Below are positions 11,504-21,269 of a stretch of DNA of 25,111 bases, one piece after another. This DNA comes from Bondarzewia mesenterica. Its lineage: Eukaryota > Basidiomycota > Agaricomycetes > Russulales > Bondarzewiaceae. The translations under genes and the position numbers were made by a program. The notes below the pieces were generated by a model. That model was not told the DNA's origin and did no database searches. It saw only the letters and a list, made by a program, of their open reading frames with translations. How positions within the stretch are numbered: the stretch's first letter is position 1; each line of letters starts with the position of its first letter. The stretch lies in assembly GCA_004802705.1 (NCBI GenBank), contig SGPL01000481.1:1-25111 (forward strand), in the 5' to 3' direction.

Positions 11504-11693
11504 GTCCAGTTCAACTGTCGACCTCACACTGAGCGAGCTGCAGCAGCGTCACTGATTCTAGACGCCACGTGATTCTTGCGATGACGAGCTTACATAAATA
11601 GATTTATTCCGTCAACCTCTCCGTAGAAGTTAATCGTCTCCCTCTTTCTCTCCATCTAACCGTCATCATCCCCCTACTCCTCGAAAACATACA
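11504..11693. promoter_or_regulatory. Divergent promoter region, COY1 / FBA1, with TATA-like box
   Basis: 190 bp separate the two start codons. On the plus strand ATAAATA at 11594-11600 is a plausible TATA box for the aldolase. A pyrimidine-rich leader (about 11637-11683) lies directly before ATG 11694 in an ACA-ATG context. TATA plus CT block is typical of strongly expressed fungal glycolytic genes. Confidence 0.5.
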
Positions 11694-13470
11694 ATGGGTG
11701 TCCTCGATATCGTTCCTGTTCGTCCCCCTCCCTGCTATATGTGTGAGCTGATAAGGGACCGATGATATCTCGTTTTGCAGGCTGGTGTATTGACTGGCGA
11801 TAATGTCCGCAAACTCTTCGATTATGCCAAAGAGCATAAGGTGTGTCGCGCATTTATTCAAGATCGGTGCGGTCCAAGTGACTCCGGTCTGTTTTATGCC
11901 GGATGTTATTCGTCGATAGTTTGCCATCCCCGTACGTGAATAGATTGTCTTTCATCGATTGCACCGTTCACCTCAACTCCGATTTTCATGACTGCAGGCT
12001 ATCGTGAGTTGTTCGTCTAATTTATACTGCGATTTTCTTTTTGAATTTGAGGTGATAGAATGTGACCTCGTCGTCGACTGCCAACGCTGCCCTCGAGGCC
12101 GCCCGGTACCTATCTATTCATCTTCCATAACCATGTGAAATCTGACCGGCCTGTAGCGATATCAAGTCGCCCATCATCATTCAAGTCTCCCAAGGTGGAA
12201 GTGCCTATTTCGCCGGCAAGGGCCTTGCCAACGATAAGCAGCAGGCGTCCATTACTGGTGCCGTTGCGGCTGCTCACCACATCCGCACTGTCTCGAAAGC
12301 GTATGGGGTGTAAGTCTTGAACCTTGACCCTGCTCGAGGTTTCTGCCTCCCCCTGATTCTCTCATATGTGACAGCCCTGTCGTTCTCCACTCAGACCATT
12401 GTGCCAAGAAGCTCCTCCCCTGGTTTGATGGGATGCTTGCGGCTGACGAAGAGTACTTCAAACAGCACCAGGAGCCTCTCTTCTCCTCTCATATGCTTGA
12501 CCTGTCCGAAGAGCCTAAGGACCAGAACATCGCTACTTGCGTTAAGTACTTCAAGCGCATGGCACCCATTGGTATCTGGCTTGAGATGGAGATCGGCATC
12601 ACGGGCGGAGAAGAGGACGGTGTCGACAACACTGGCGTGGACAACAACAGCTTGTACACTCAGCCAGAGGATGTCTACGATGTCTATGCTGCTCTCAGCC
12701 AGATTAGCCCCAATTTCAGTATCGCGGCGGCGTTCGGGAATGTGCACGGCGTGTACAAGCCCGGCAATGTCAGGCTGCATCCGGAATTGCTGGCGAAGCA
12801 CCAGCTGTATACGAAGGAAAAGATCGGTGGGAAGGTCGAGCATCCTTTGTATGTTGCTTATCTTGCGTTCTCACCGGCATCACATGATTCATTACGGGCC
12901 GTGCTCATAGGTTCCTCGTCTTCCACGGTGGATCTGGCTCCACCAAGCAGGAAATCAAGACTGCCGTGCAGAACGGTGTTGTGAAGATGAACGTTGATAC
13001 CGGTGCGCGTCAAATACGCCTTGGTTTGTGGACGCCGTCTGACGTCGTCACTTTTTAGACACCCAATTTGCCTACCTTGCTGGTATCAGGGTAGGGAAAG
13101 CTGAAACACTTATTTTCTAAGATATATCTGAAGCCCAATACTCCTTTTCAGGATTTCGTCCTCAATAAGAAGGACTACTTGTTGACTCAGGTTGGCAACC
13201 CGGAAGGTTCTGACAAACCCAACAAGAAGGTGTGTTGTAACAAAGTGCAGGATTGCTTCCCCGTCGATTTTAATTAGATTTTGTTTCGCAGTTCTACGAC
13301 CCTCGCATCTGGGTCCGTGAGGGAGAGAAGACTTTGGCGAAGCGCGTTCAGGAGGCCTGCGCTGACCTCGGAAACATCAGTACGTGATCTTCCTCATCGT
13401 TGAACGCTGAACCCCGCCAATGTCTTCATTGTCCGCCATTAATTCACACCTTTCCTTAGACCGTCTCTGA
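11694..13470 (+). CDS. FBA1: Fructose-bisphosphate aldolase, class II
   Basis: Zinc-dependent glycolytic aldolase that cleaves fructose 1,6-bisphosphate to dihydroxyacetone phosphate and glyceraldehyde 3-phosphate in the cytosol. Twelve exons give 358 residues (yeast Fba1 has 359): 11694-11717, 11781-11840, 11920-11931, 11998-12003, 12059-12105, 12157-12309, 12375-12848, 12911-13002, 13059-13090, 13152-13229, 13292-13379, 13460-13470. Motifs appear in order: FAIPAINVTSSST; VVLHSDHCAKKLLPW, with catalytic Asp and first Zn ligand His; EMEIGITGGEEDG; FGNVHGVYKPGN and VFHGGSGS, each with a Zn ligand His; and the substrate loop KMNVDTDTQFAY. The C-terminus DPRIWVREGEKTLAKR is intact. The exon structure is unusual at the 5' end, with two micro-exons. 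TATA-like box and CT-rich leader suggest high expression. Confidence 0.96.
11920..12003 (+). other. Two consecutive micro-exons of FBA1 (12 nt and 6 nt)
   Basis: Exon 3 (11920-11931) encodes only FAIP, between TAG and GTACGT. Exon 4 (11998-12003) encodes only AI, between GCAG and GTGAGT. Both are phase 0. Together they restore the universally conserved FAIPAINVT of class II aldolases, so they cannot be skipped without harming the protein. Confidence 0.85.
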
Positions 13471-13848
13471 TTTAAAGGACTTCGAGATAAAATGGGAAAT
13501 GGTCAGTCGAAGAAGAATAAATTTGTAGCTGTGTTCGTCATCAGGACTTGTGGATGTATTCGTGTAGCCTGTGTAGCGTCGATTGAATAGAGCGCTGCTG
13601 TACTGTCTCTGGGACGTTATTTAATGATCTGGAGGATCCTGTAGGCGTTTGTGAATTTGTTTTTTGGCTGCTTGTCCATGACTCTGGACTCAGTCTCGCG
13701 TCGAACCAGTTGTAGAGCCACGTGATGGGAAAAGCGAAAGCCTTTCGGCGACTCTTCGTCTGTGTTGCTCGCTGTACTTCCGCCAGTCCCGAACTCATCC
13801 CTCCAGCACTCCTGCAGGTTCAAGTCGTGCGGCTTGTATCAATCCCTG
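13471..13848. other. Intergenic region, FBA1 3' flank and uS9m promoter
   Basis: 378 bp with no gene recognised. It holds the FBA1 3' UTR and, nearer 13849, the promoter of the mitochondrial ribosomal protein gene. The uS9m frame stays open upstream to about 13762 but contains no ATG there. Confidence 0.5.
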
Positions 13849-15035
13849 ATGAATGCCCTGCGTCAACCATTGAGGGCAGCCCTTAAGTGCCGCTACACAA
13901 CTGCAGCCCCAACCACACCGTTCGTACCCCCCGCCGCGCTCCAAGACGTGATCACGCGCAAACGACGCGAAAAACGGAAGCCCGAATCTCCAACCTTTTA
14001 CACCGGACGATCCGACTTTTTCGACCAAGTTTCGAGTCTTGAGACCGCAGTCCAGCACGCCCGCCGCTCGCTCACCCTGCTTCAGCTGCTCCCCCTTCCG
14101 GCTTTTGCTCGCGCCTCTTTACCTCCCGCTCAGCCCGTGTGGCGCAATCGTGAGGATATGTCCGCGCTCTTCGCGCGCAAGCTCACGACTTCGAGGTACA
14201 GGCGGATCCTGACGCTCTTGTCGGAGCTGGAGGAGTACCAGCGGATCGCGGGAACCGCAGGGCATCAGGATTTTCGGGAGGCCATCACAGCTGTCCTGCA
14301 GATGTTTGAGAGAAGTGACAAAGCGGCGGTGCTGGCACGAGGGAAGAGGAAGCCGGTGCAGTTTGACAAATACGGGCGCACATGCACCGTTGGCAAGAGG
14401 AAGGAGAGCACGGCGAGGGTTTGGATGATCCCCGTCCAGCAGCCCAAGCAGAAAGCGGTAGTAGTGGAAAATACCCCAGCCCAGCCTCCGAATGGCTTGT
14501 ACTCGTTGGAGCCAGTCGTGGACGATGCCTTTGCGCGTACGCCGACGTCGCACCCCAAGGTCAACGTGACGACGACGACGATCCTTGTCAATAACCTGCC
14601 GCTGAACCAGTTTTTCCCCTCGCCTGCGGATCGCGCGCGCATCGTTCGCCCTCTCAAGCTCGCCGGTGTTCTCGGCGCCTACAACATCTTCGTCCTCGTT
14701 CGCGGAGGCGGTACGACTGGCCAGTCGGGTGCTGTCGCTCATGGTATTGCAAAGGGTGTCGTAGCACACGTGCCCGAAGTTGATACGGTCCTGCGTAGAG
14801 GTGCGTTGATTTCCTGGATAATTATGATCTACATGCGAATTTCTCATGCGCCTTCATTTTCTTCCTTTTTTTCTCTACTTCACAGCGAAACTGCTCAGAC
14901 GTGATCCTCGTATGGTTGAGCGTAAAAAAACCGGTATGGCCAAGGCGCGCAAACGGGTGAGTTGGATACCTTGTCTTTTCTCCAGAGTCCCCATCGCTCA
15001 TCCTCTGCCTGCAGTACACTTGGGTCAAGCGTTGA
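13849..15035 (+). CDS. MRPS9: Mitochondrial small-subunit ribosomal protein uS9m
   Basis: Mitochondrial ribosomal protein S9, whose C-terminal tail reaches the decoding centre of the small subunit. Three exons (13849-14800, 14886-14956, 15015-15035) give 347 residues. The N-terminus MNALRQPLRAALKCRYTTA is Arg/Ala/Ser-rich without acids, as expected for a matrix targeting peptide. A fungal-specific helical region follows, about residues 30-170. The uS9 core starts near residue 178 with TVGKRKESTARVWMIP and carries VRGGGTTGQSGAVAHGIAKG near 285-305. It ends with the family tail RRDPRMVERKKTGMAKARKR and, from a 7-codon last exon, YTWVKR. A long insert lies between the first core strand and the NNLPLNQFF segment. 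The ATG at 13849 is the first in frame. Confidence 0.92.
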
Positions 15036-15392
15036 TCGTCCAATATATTATACATTTTCACTATTTACTGCTTTTCAATGCACATTCATCTTCATCACCG
15101 GTCTTGCCAGGATTGATGATCCCTTGCTCAAATCCAGATTCGCGTTGAGCAGCTGCTCACTGATAGGCATAACCTTTTGTCACTGCAACTACTTACAGAG
15201 TTGAACAGCAAGTCACAAGGTGTCCAGGCTATACAGACGTCCGCAACCGAAACTTGGTTGTTCCGAGACAGGTTTCGTCTTCCCCAATACGTCTCCAACT
15301 AGCGCGAATGTATGAATATCTTTTTTCATTGCCACCTTGCAACACGTTGCACAACAGTAGATTCACCACCGTCACAGCCAGTCATCAACGTT
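15036..15392. other. Convergent 3' intergenic region, uS9m / RBR ligase, with an open coding-like stretch
   Basis: 357 bp between two stop codons. From 15138 to 15302 the plus strand is open for 54 codons and preceded by a good acceptor (TCCAG). The predicted peptide (IRVEQLLTDRH...FRLPQYVSN) is helical and not recognised. It would join in phase 0 to the uS9m exon ending at 14956, but it lacks the conserved YTWVKR tail. Otherwise the region is 3' UTR. Confidence 0.35.
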
Positions 15393-18300
15393 TCAACGCT
15401 TGCGCTTCCTCGTAGTAGCTCTTGCCGCTTGCGGAGGAGCTGCAGGGAAGGCTGCAGGCGGCGGACCGGCCACCCGCAGCAACGCCGCCTGCTGCCTTGC
15501 GAAGGCCGCTGCCGCCTGTCGTCTCTCCAATAACATCCGCTGTCTTTCCATATGCGCGCGCAGCCTCTCCGCCTGTGTAATTCGCTGCCGCTCGAGCACA
15601 ACCTGGTGCTCCCTCTCCACCTGGCGCTGCATCTCCACCTGCATCTGGCGCCTCTGCTTCTCCAACTCTGCCCGCCGCTGCGCATACTGGTGCTGGATTC
15701 CTGCGTACATCGGCTGCGCGTTTGCGGCGACCTGAGGCTGGGCTTGTTGCTCAGCGAGAGCCAGATGAGGGGCGGGAGGGATGACGACACCCACGCGATG
15801 TGCATGAAGTCGCACATCGTAGTGCATCGCCAGTAAGTGCGCCGCCGGAAAGTGCGCGGCTGGGGCCGGTCGCGGCAGCGGTAAGTGCCCGGCTGGGACT
15901 GGTGGCGGCGGCGGCGGCAAGTCCACTTTGATGTCCTTCTCGTCGACATCGGGGTGCGCAATCCTGTATTCTTCGAGCGCTCTCTTCGCCGCTGCGGTAA
16001 CCTGAAATCACATTCAAAATGAGCCAACCTGTTTCACACATACGGGAAAGAGTCGATGGCATACTTCATCGCTGTGCCTCTGTTCCACGGCATCCCAAAG
16101 GGGGCACAAGTTAGATGAGAGACCTGTCGATGAACCAGGGACATTCTATGAGGAATGCAATCAGCATAATCTCGAGGTCTGAATGCTTGACCAACCGTTC
16201 ACCTGGTGGAAATGGTCGTAACCATGTACAATTTTGCGGCAGACGTAGCATGATAACGTGCGGCAATGAGGACATGTCATTTTGTTGCACTACGAGGAAA
16301 GGTGAAGATGAACAGGAAAATCATAGGGACATATCGTCATTGCTCACCCCGGACTCTTTGATGAATGCTGCATGCGACAAGCAGGGATGGTAAAGAATAG
16401 TTTGGACCCATTATGAATACTAAAGCTATGGTACACAACGAACCTTTCTTGCACTGCGGACAATTGCGCATGAGCGCTCGAGCTAAGGGGGATAAAGTCA
16501 GACCATAATTCTATCCTGAGATCCGGGACTTACTCATGGCCTCCTCGATAGCATGTTTGCCGTCCAATTTCTTATCGTCTTCCACCTCTAGAGTTATCAA
16601 CAGACTCGTTTCAGATGATGAAATAATGTATGTCGACAATCAACGCTACCTTCACAACTCTTTGGTAAATGGTCCTGCACACATAAGGGTTGAAGCCACG
16701 ATAAAGTTCAAACAGCATTACTGGCTCACCTCTTTCTTGCATTTCCGACAACTGAACTTCCCACACTCCTCGTTCTGACACCTGAATATCTTGTCGGTCT
16801 CAATATCGACATCGATGACGGCCTTGTAGTCACAGAACGGACACTCCTCCAAGCCCTCAAGACCCGCGGCTTCCACATCGCGCCGCTGACGCACACGCTC
16901 GAACAGCTCGAGTAACTTCACAGGCAGGATGCGACGCAGCTCCGAGTCGGGAAACGGGAGCTTGCAGCCCGAAAGGTCCATGCAAGTCAGATCCGGGTTG
17001 TGTTCTCCAAGCTTAGTCGATGCATAGGCGATCACGCACTCCGAGCAGAAGAGATGCGTGTCTGGACATTGGATCATTTTGTTCTGAGATAATATGAGAG
17101 ACGGTAGGTACATGGCATTTTTTCAAAAAAGAAAAAAGAAAAGGCTGCTTACGAAGGGATATTCTGTGAAACAGCAACCACACTCGATGCCGTCTGCCAC
17201 ATCGTCCTCAAACACTTGCGCACTGGTCGACGCCTCTGCTGGTGCCTGAGCGTTTTCGACCTCTGCTGGCGCCTGAGCATTCTCTACATCTGCTGGCCCC
17301 TTGACAATCTCCAAAGCGTCTCTGGCCAGCTTTGTGAGCAACCAAATTCTCTCCTGCGCGAACTCGGCATCGTGCAAGGCCGCCTTACGCTTTCCCTTCT
17401 TTTTTGCATTCACTCTCCGTGTCCGCGCCGCCGGGTCTTGTGGGACATAAGGCAGCTTTCCACTTCCACTCTGTCGTTCCTTCAGAAGACACAAATGAGT
17501 AGGCGCATATAGGTTATTGTTCACTGCTAGCATGATGTTGACGTGAACTTCGGGTATCTCAGGAAAGTCAACGTATAATTGTTCCTAGAGGAGAACGTCC
17601 AGTAAATACGCAAATCAAAGTCGAAATAAGGCCAGGCCACATACTCTGGTTAGCTCGCCATAGAAAAGACCTCCTTTCTTCTCTCGATCCGATCGTGCGT
17701 AGTCCACCAGCCCATCCTCCTTTGCAACGTTTGACTGAAGGGAAACTTCCCTGGCCTTACCTTTGTTGTTGTTTTTCGGATACGCGGGGTTTTCAAGCAA
17801 CATATGCATAACCGCGTCGGCCAGGTTGTTCTTGAATGCCATCTCGTACCGGCGCGCGAGGTCCCGCACGTACGTGGGACAGACATCTGAGAAAACTTCA
17901 CGAGCTTGAGCCACACAATGTTCAATTGGATCTTCTGGCTGCTGCGGCTCGACGGGAGCCGAGGGATCAAGCGAATGGGATAGAGTTGGAGGTGTCAGTA
18001 CAGGTGAGTGTGGCTGGTGAGACATAGGAGGCTTGGGAGGGGTATTGTGTTCACGATGAGGCGTGCGCTTCGATGCACTGGCATGGATATATATCAACGT
18101 GTTGTACAAGCTGTTGTCTGCAACAACTGGAAGTACAATGGCGAACATACCTTGAATTAGAGCTTTGTTCCGCAGGCCGGCGCGCAGGCTTGTACGCCTG
18201 GGTATTCGAAACATTGGAAGATCCTGCCCGAACTTGCTCCGCCTGGCTCGAGGTCTTGCGTCTCTTTCGTGGTGCCTCGGACTCTGAACTTGTGAGCTCT

Positions 18301-18410
18301 ATGACTTCAACCTCCATCCCCTCGTCCGGAAGAAAAAGCGGCACGCGCTTGGAGAACAAAGGACGTGGGCTAGCTTCAGGCGAAGAGGTTATTTCTATGA
18401 TGTCGGCCAT
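15393..18410 (-). CDS. RBR E3 ubiquitin ligase, RNF216/TRIAD3 type
   Basis: RING-in-between-RING ligase that passes ubiquitin through a catalytic Cys. Eleven exons give 797 residues: 18151-18410, 17645-18077, 17584-17153, 17083-16730, 16674-16650, 16587-16534, 16482-16444, 16367-16348, 16289-16203, 16145-16065, 16001-15393. The N-terminus has two SUMO-interaction-like motifs (IIEITSSPE, VEVIELTSSESE). Residues about 130-185 match the RNF216 helical segment ending LLENPAYPKN. RING1 starts IECGCCFTEYPF and includes HLFCSECVIAYAS; IBR spans ECPFCDYKAV to SCRKCKKE. The catalytic RING2 reads MRNCPQCKKAFIKESGCNKM, with the presumed active Cys in SGC, then CRTLSCYVCRKIVHGYDHF. The RNF216-type extension CPLWDAVEQRHSDEV follows. 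The tail is Pro-rich, then a long Gln/Arg coiled coil ending in a basic RKRKR. Substrate unknown. Confidence 0.9.
17232..17312 (-). repeat. 27-nt tandem repeat (9-residue unit) in the RBR ligase gene
   Basis: Three imperfect 27-nt units, 17232-17258, 17259-17285 and 17286-17312, encode PADVENAQA, PAEVENAQA and the start of a third unit, in the linker just before RING1. Copy number is likely to vary between strains. Confidence 0.75.
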
Positions 18411-20348
18411 GGTGATGATTCAAATGAATGTGATAAAATGAGGGATTGTCGACAAGCTGATTATAAGGGAAGAGGTCGGAGAAAAGCGGGCCAGCTACTA
18501 TGTTTCAAAGCTCCAGCAATGCTTTGTTGTACTTGTCGAGGTTATAAATTGAGAGCGCTAGTCGACGGTCGAGGGCTTTTGGCTTGCTTATGGAAGAGGG
18601 CTTTCCGATTGTAGGATAGAGAGGATGAAGCAAGTAGTGGCAGAGTGTAAAGTAGGAATTGCAGAGCAACTTTAGCTGAAAAGCAAAGGCGCACGGTGGC
18701 GGCTGCCAACCGTAGCTGCGCGAGGTTGCGGGACAAGACTCGGCCATGTACCGCGCCAACCCACCGGTTTCTGAAGTGATCACTCGTGAGCACGAACGGC
18801 GTTTACTGCCTTGCACCACAGAACACCGCGAAAAATTCAATTCGGAATCCATGTTCCTCGAAATTACTCGATAAAAATCCGCTGGCTCCCGTAAGCCGTA
18901 TCTATTACTGATGATGATCCATGATAGCCAGTCAGGTGAACGAGTTTTCATCAGTGTTCACGACTTCAAGACATCTAACACTGCCGACCATGCATTCTTA
19001 TAGTGTCCTTGTCCATTTCTTGTAAAAAATATGGAATCCAGAAATATCTCTATGTCGGATCCACCAATGAGAATGAGTTAAATTTAAAATGATTCTTTTT
19101 CGGGGACGAGCTTTGCGCTGATCGTACACTGTACCGTTACAATGTCATTATGTTGCCTGTAGACAGTTTCATTGCTCAACAAACAGTCAGGAAGTATCAC
19201 GTATAAAGGTAGACTATTGCGTAGGAATGCCCACCCACTACGCCGTGGCATGGAATGTAACCAAGGCACTCCAGCCGGGTAGCCGCGTTTGGCAGCGATT
19301 CAGCTTTCGCAAGGGAAAGCGGAAACACGGCGATATTCCACCAAAAGATAAAGGCAAGGCTATCTATGCTGCTGCATCAATTCAACTGCCATGCATCAGT
19401 ACTAGGTCTGCGCCAGAAAATCTTGGAAGGACACTTATGAAAACCATAGAGATAAGACTGCGAGACCCGCCGCATTTCTCGGTTCAGAATAATCCAGTAA
19501 ATATGACCGCCACATCCTAACTAACCCCTCCCCCGTGGTATCTTCTCTATGGAATCCGAGTCTGAGCGTCTAATGTACAGGGCACATGAGGAGACGTGCG
19601 GTCAGTACATGTCGCAGTTCTGTTGGTGCCCTGGCGTCAGGATGCATCGAACTCCTAGGACAGGATATGGAAGACGAACAAAAATGATGGACTTGACAGT
19701 TAGACATCGAAGTTAATTTGGGCGAGTGTGAGCGCGATAGCGATGAACGACTTCAGAGATAATACAATAGAGCGCCAGCCAGAGGGTTTTTTTGTTTGGG
19801 TTGAGCCAGCGCCCAACGCCGTGACCATCTCTGCTGACCCTCCTATGCACTATATACAGAACAACAAGAGACTTACCCGTGCCCTGACTTCTCCTGGATG
19901 GAGGGTTGTGCAAACTTCAATTTGTTGAACGAAGGGATGATGCCATTTGATATATGAAGAATCGACTCGCCTGCCTCTGAGTGACTTATAGAGCGCAAGG
20001 TGAGAACTCGAAGAGAATCCCCAGTTTAGCAATTTCGTCCATGTCGTCCAGCATGACATCCAGCGCTATCCAGCCTCGATCGGATGATCAGCTGCTGATC
20101 ACGAGAAAGTTTATAAAACAGATTCCACAAGGTCAGCAGTAATGGAAGGCTCCAAAAGCAGCTCTCCTCGCCTCTCCTCACTTGTCGACAACCATTCCGA
20201 AGCGATCCCTTTTGCCGTGAGTGCATATTGTGAAATCATAAGAGATCGTGCTGACCTGGAAGCTGACCTTCGAAAACAGTCATACGAATTTCGCTGCCAT
20301 TGCAGGTTCTCCGATATCGAGTCACACGTCGCATAGATCATTGCATCG
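18411..20348. other. Gene-poor interval of 1.9 kb
   Basis: No gene is supported. The left part holds the RBR ligase promoter. A 148-codon minus-strand frame (18505-18951) and a 97-codon plus-strand frame with ATG at 19227 and TATAAAGG at about 19203 were examined. Neither has a recognisable domain, and both have irregular composition. No terminal repeats, transposase fragments or tRNA boxes were noticed. The right end carries the leader of the F-box gene. Confidence 0.5.
20112..20118 (+). promoter_or_regulatory. TATA box upstream of the F-box-like gene
   Basis: TATAAAA lies 237 bp before the main ATG at 20349 and about 25 bp before another ATG at 20142. It suggests transcription starts near 20140-20150, leaving a leader of about 200 nt with an upstream open frame (20142-20336) that ends 12 nt before the main start codon. 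Confidence 0.45.
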
Positions 20349-21269
20349 ATGGATCGTTTCCCTGAAGAAATATGGTCCGACATCTTTCAATTTGCATGCT
20401 GCGATATTGATGACGGAGGGGCAACGGGGCACTCACTCTCACTCGTCTCCAAGGATGTCAAGCGCATCTCCTACCCTGTCCAGCTGCACTCTGTCGCGTT
20501 GCCAACGCTGGACAAAATGGTCGCCTTCATGGATATGCTGAGGGCGCATCCGGAGCGCGCGCGCGATCAATGTATCCGCCATCTGTCTGTCTCGCATCAC
20601 TGCTGCGGACACGGAAAGAGGAATGACCACCATTTCAGTACCCTCATAACGACCGTCGATCTACTTTTACATGCCGTCGGGCAGCAGCTGCATTCCCTGC
20701 ACCTCCACTTCACCACGCTTGAAAACCGCGAATTCCCCATAGAGCTCCCCGAGATGCCTGCTCTCAGGGAACTTTCCATCGACGCAGCGGCGATGTACTG
20801 CGAATTCCCAGTTCCCTTGCCCTCACTCCGACATCTTCGCATATCTAATTGCGAGACCGTGCGCCAACTGGCCGCCGTGTCCCAAGCAATGCACAACCCT
20901 CTTTCCGCACTCCCAGAGCTGCGCTATATCGATATCTCGCATAATCTACATCTCAACGGTGCCACCAAAGTCCTCACTTTTCTCTTGGGCATCCCTCAAG
21001 ACGCTCTAAATCCCCTCAGCGCCTCTCACAAGGGCACGCTTGGAAAGGAGTCGCACGAAAAAGCCGTGGATAAGATCGAGAAGATCGTATATAAATGGCA
21101 GACACCTGATCTTGAGGGTATCTGGAACCTGTCGGTGGGCTTGTTTGTACAAGATGTCAATCGTCTGTTGAAGCTAGAGCGGTTGGCTAAAGGAAGGTTG
21201 ACGGTAGTGCAGCCACCCGGTTACGAGCAAAAATATAACGAGGAAGCGAGTATGTGGGCATTCAGGTAG
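20349..21269 (+). CDS. F-box-like / LRR-like protein, single exon
   Basis: A 306-residue protein of the large F-box-like families that are expanded in agaricomycetes. The N-terminus MDRFPEEIWSDIFQFACCD matches the LPxEIxxxIF start of an F-box. It is followed by SLSLVSKDVKRISYPVQLHSVAL, the usual second helix pair (V-K-x-x-x-x-P-x-L). Residues about 110-210 contain loose leucine-rich repeats, such as QQLHSLHLHFTTLE, PALRELSIDAAAM, PSLRHLRISNCE and PELRYIDISHNLHL, which may form a substrate-binding solenoid. The C-terminal 60 residues are unrecognised. The likely role is adaptor of an SCF-type ubiquitin ligase, but the Skp1-binding site is only weakly conserved, so this is inference. No introns are needed. 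It could be a member of a lineage-specific family without SCF function. Confidence 0.72.
   Translation: MDRFPEEIWSDIFQFACCDIDDGGATGHSLSLVSKDVKRISYPVQLHSVALPTLDKMVAFMDMLRAHPERARDQCIRHLSVSHHCCGHGKRNDHHFSTLITTVDLLLHAVGQQLHSLHLHFTTLENREFPIELPEMPALRELSIDAAAMYCEFPVPLPSLRHLRISNCETVRQLAAVSQAMHNPLSALPELRYIDISHNLHLNGATKVLTFLLGIPQDALNPLSASHKGTLGKESHEKAVDKIEKIVYKWQTPDLEGIWNLSVGLFVQDVNRLLKLERLAKGRLTVVQPPGYEQKYNEEASMWAFR

Noticed and set aside
13762..13848. Upstream extension of the uS9m frame
   Set aside because: The extension begins at a GTG, not ATG, and the ATG at 13849 starts a typical mitochondrial targeting sequence.
18505..18951. 148-codon open frame on the minus strand upstream of the RBR ligase
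   Set aside because: No domain or motif recognised, composition irregular with several Cys and Trp, and the start lacks promoter context; probably chance.
19227..19520. 97-codon plus-strand frame with a TATA-like box at about 19203
   Set aside because: No family resemblance and no conserved-looking core; TATA plus a short frame is not enough to call a gene.
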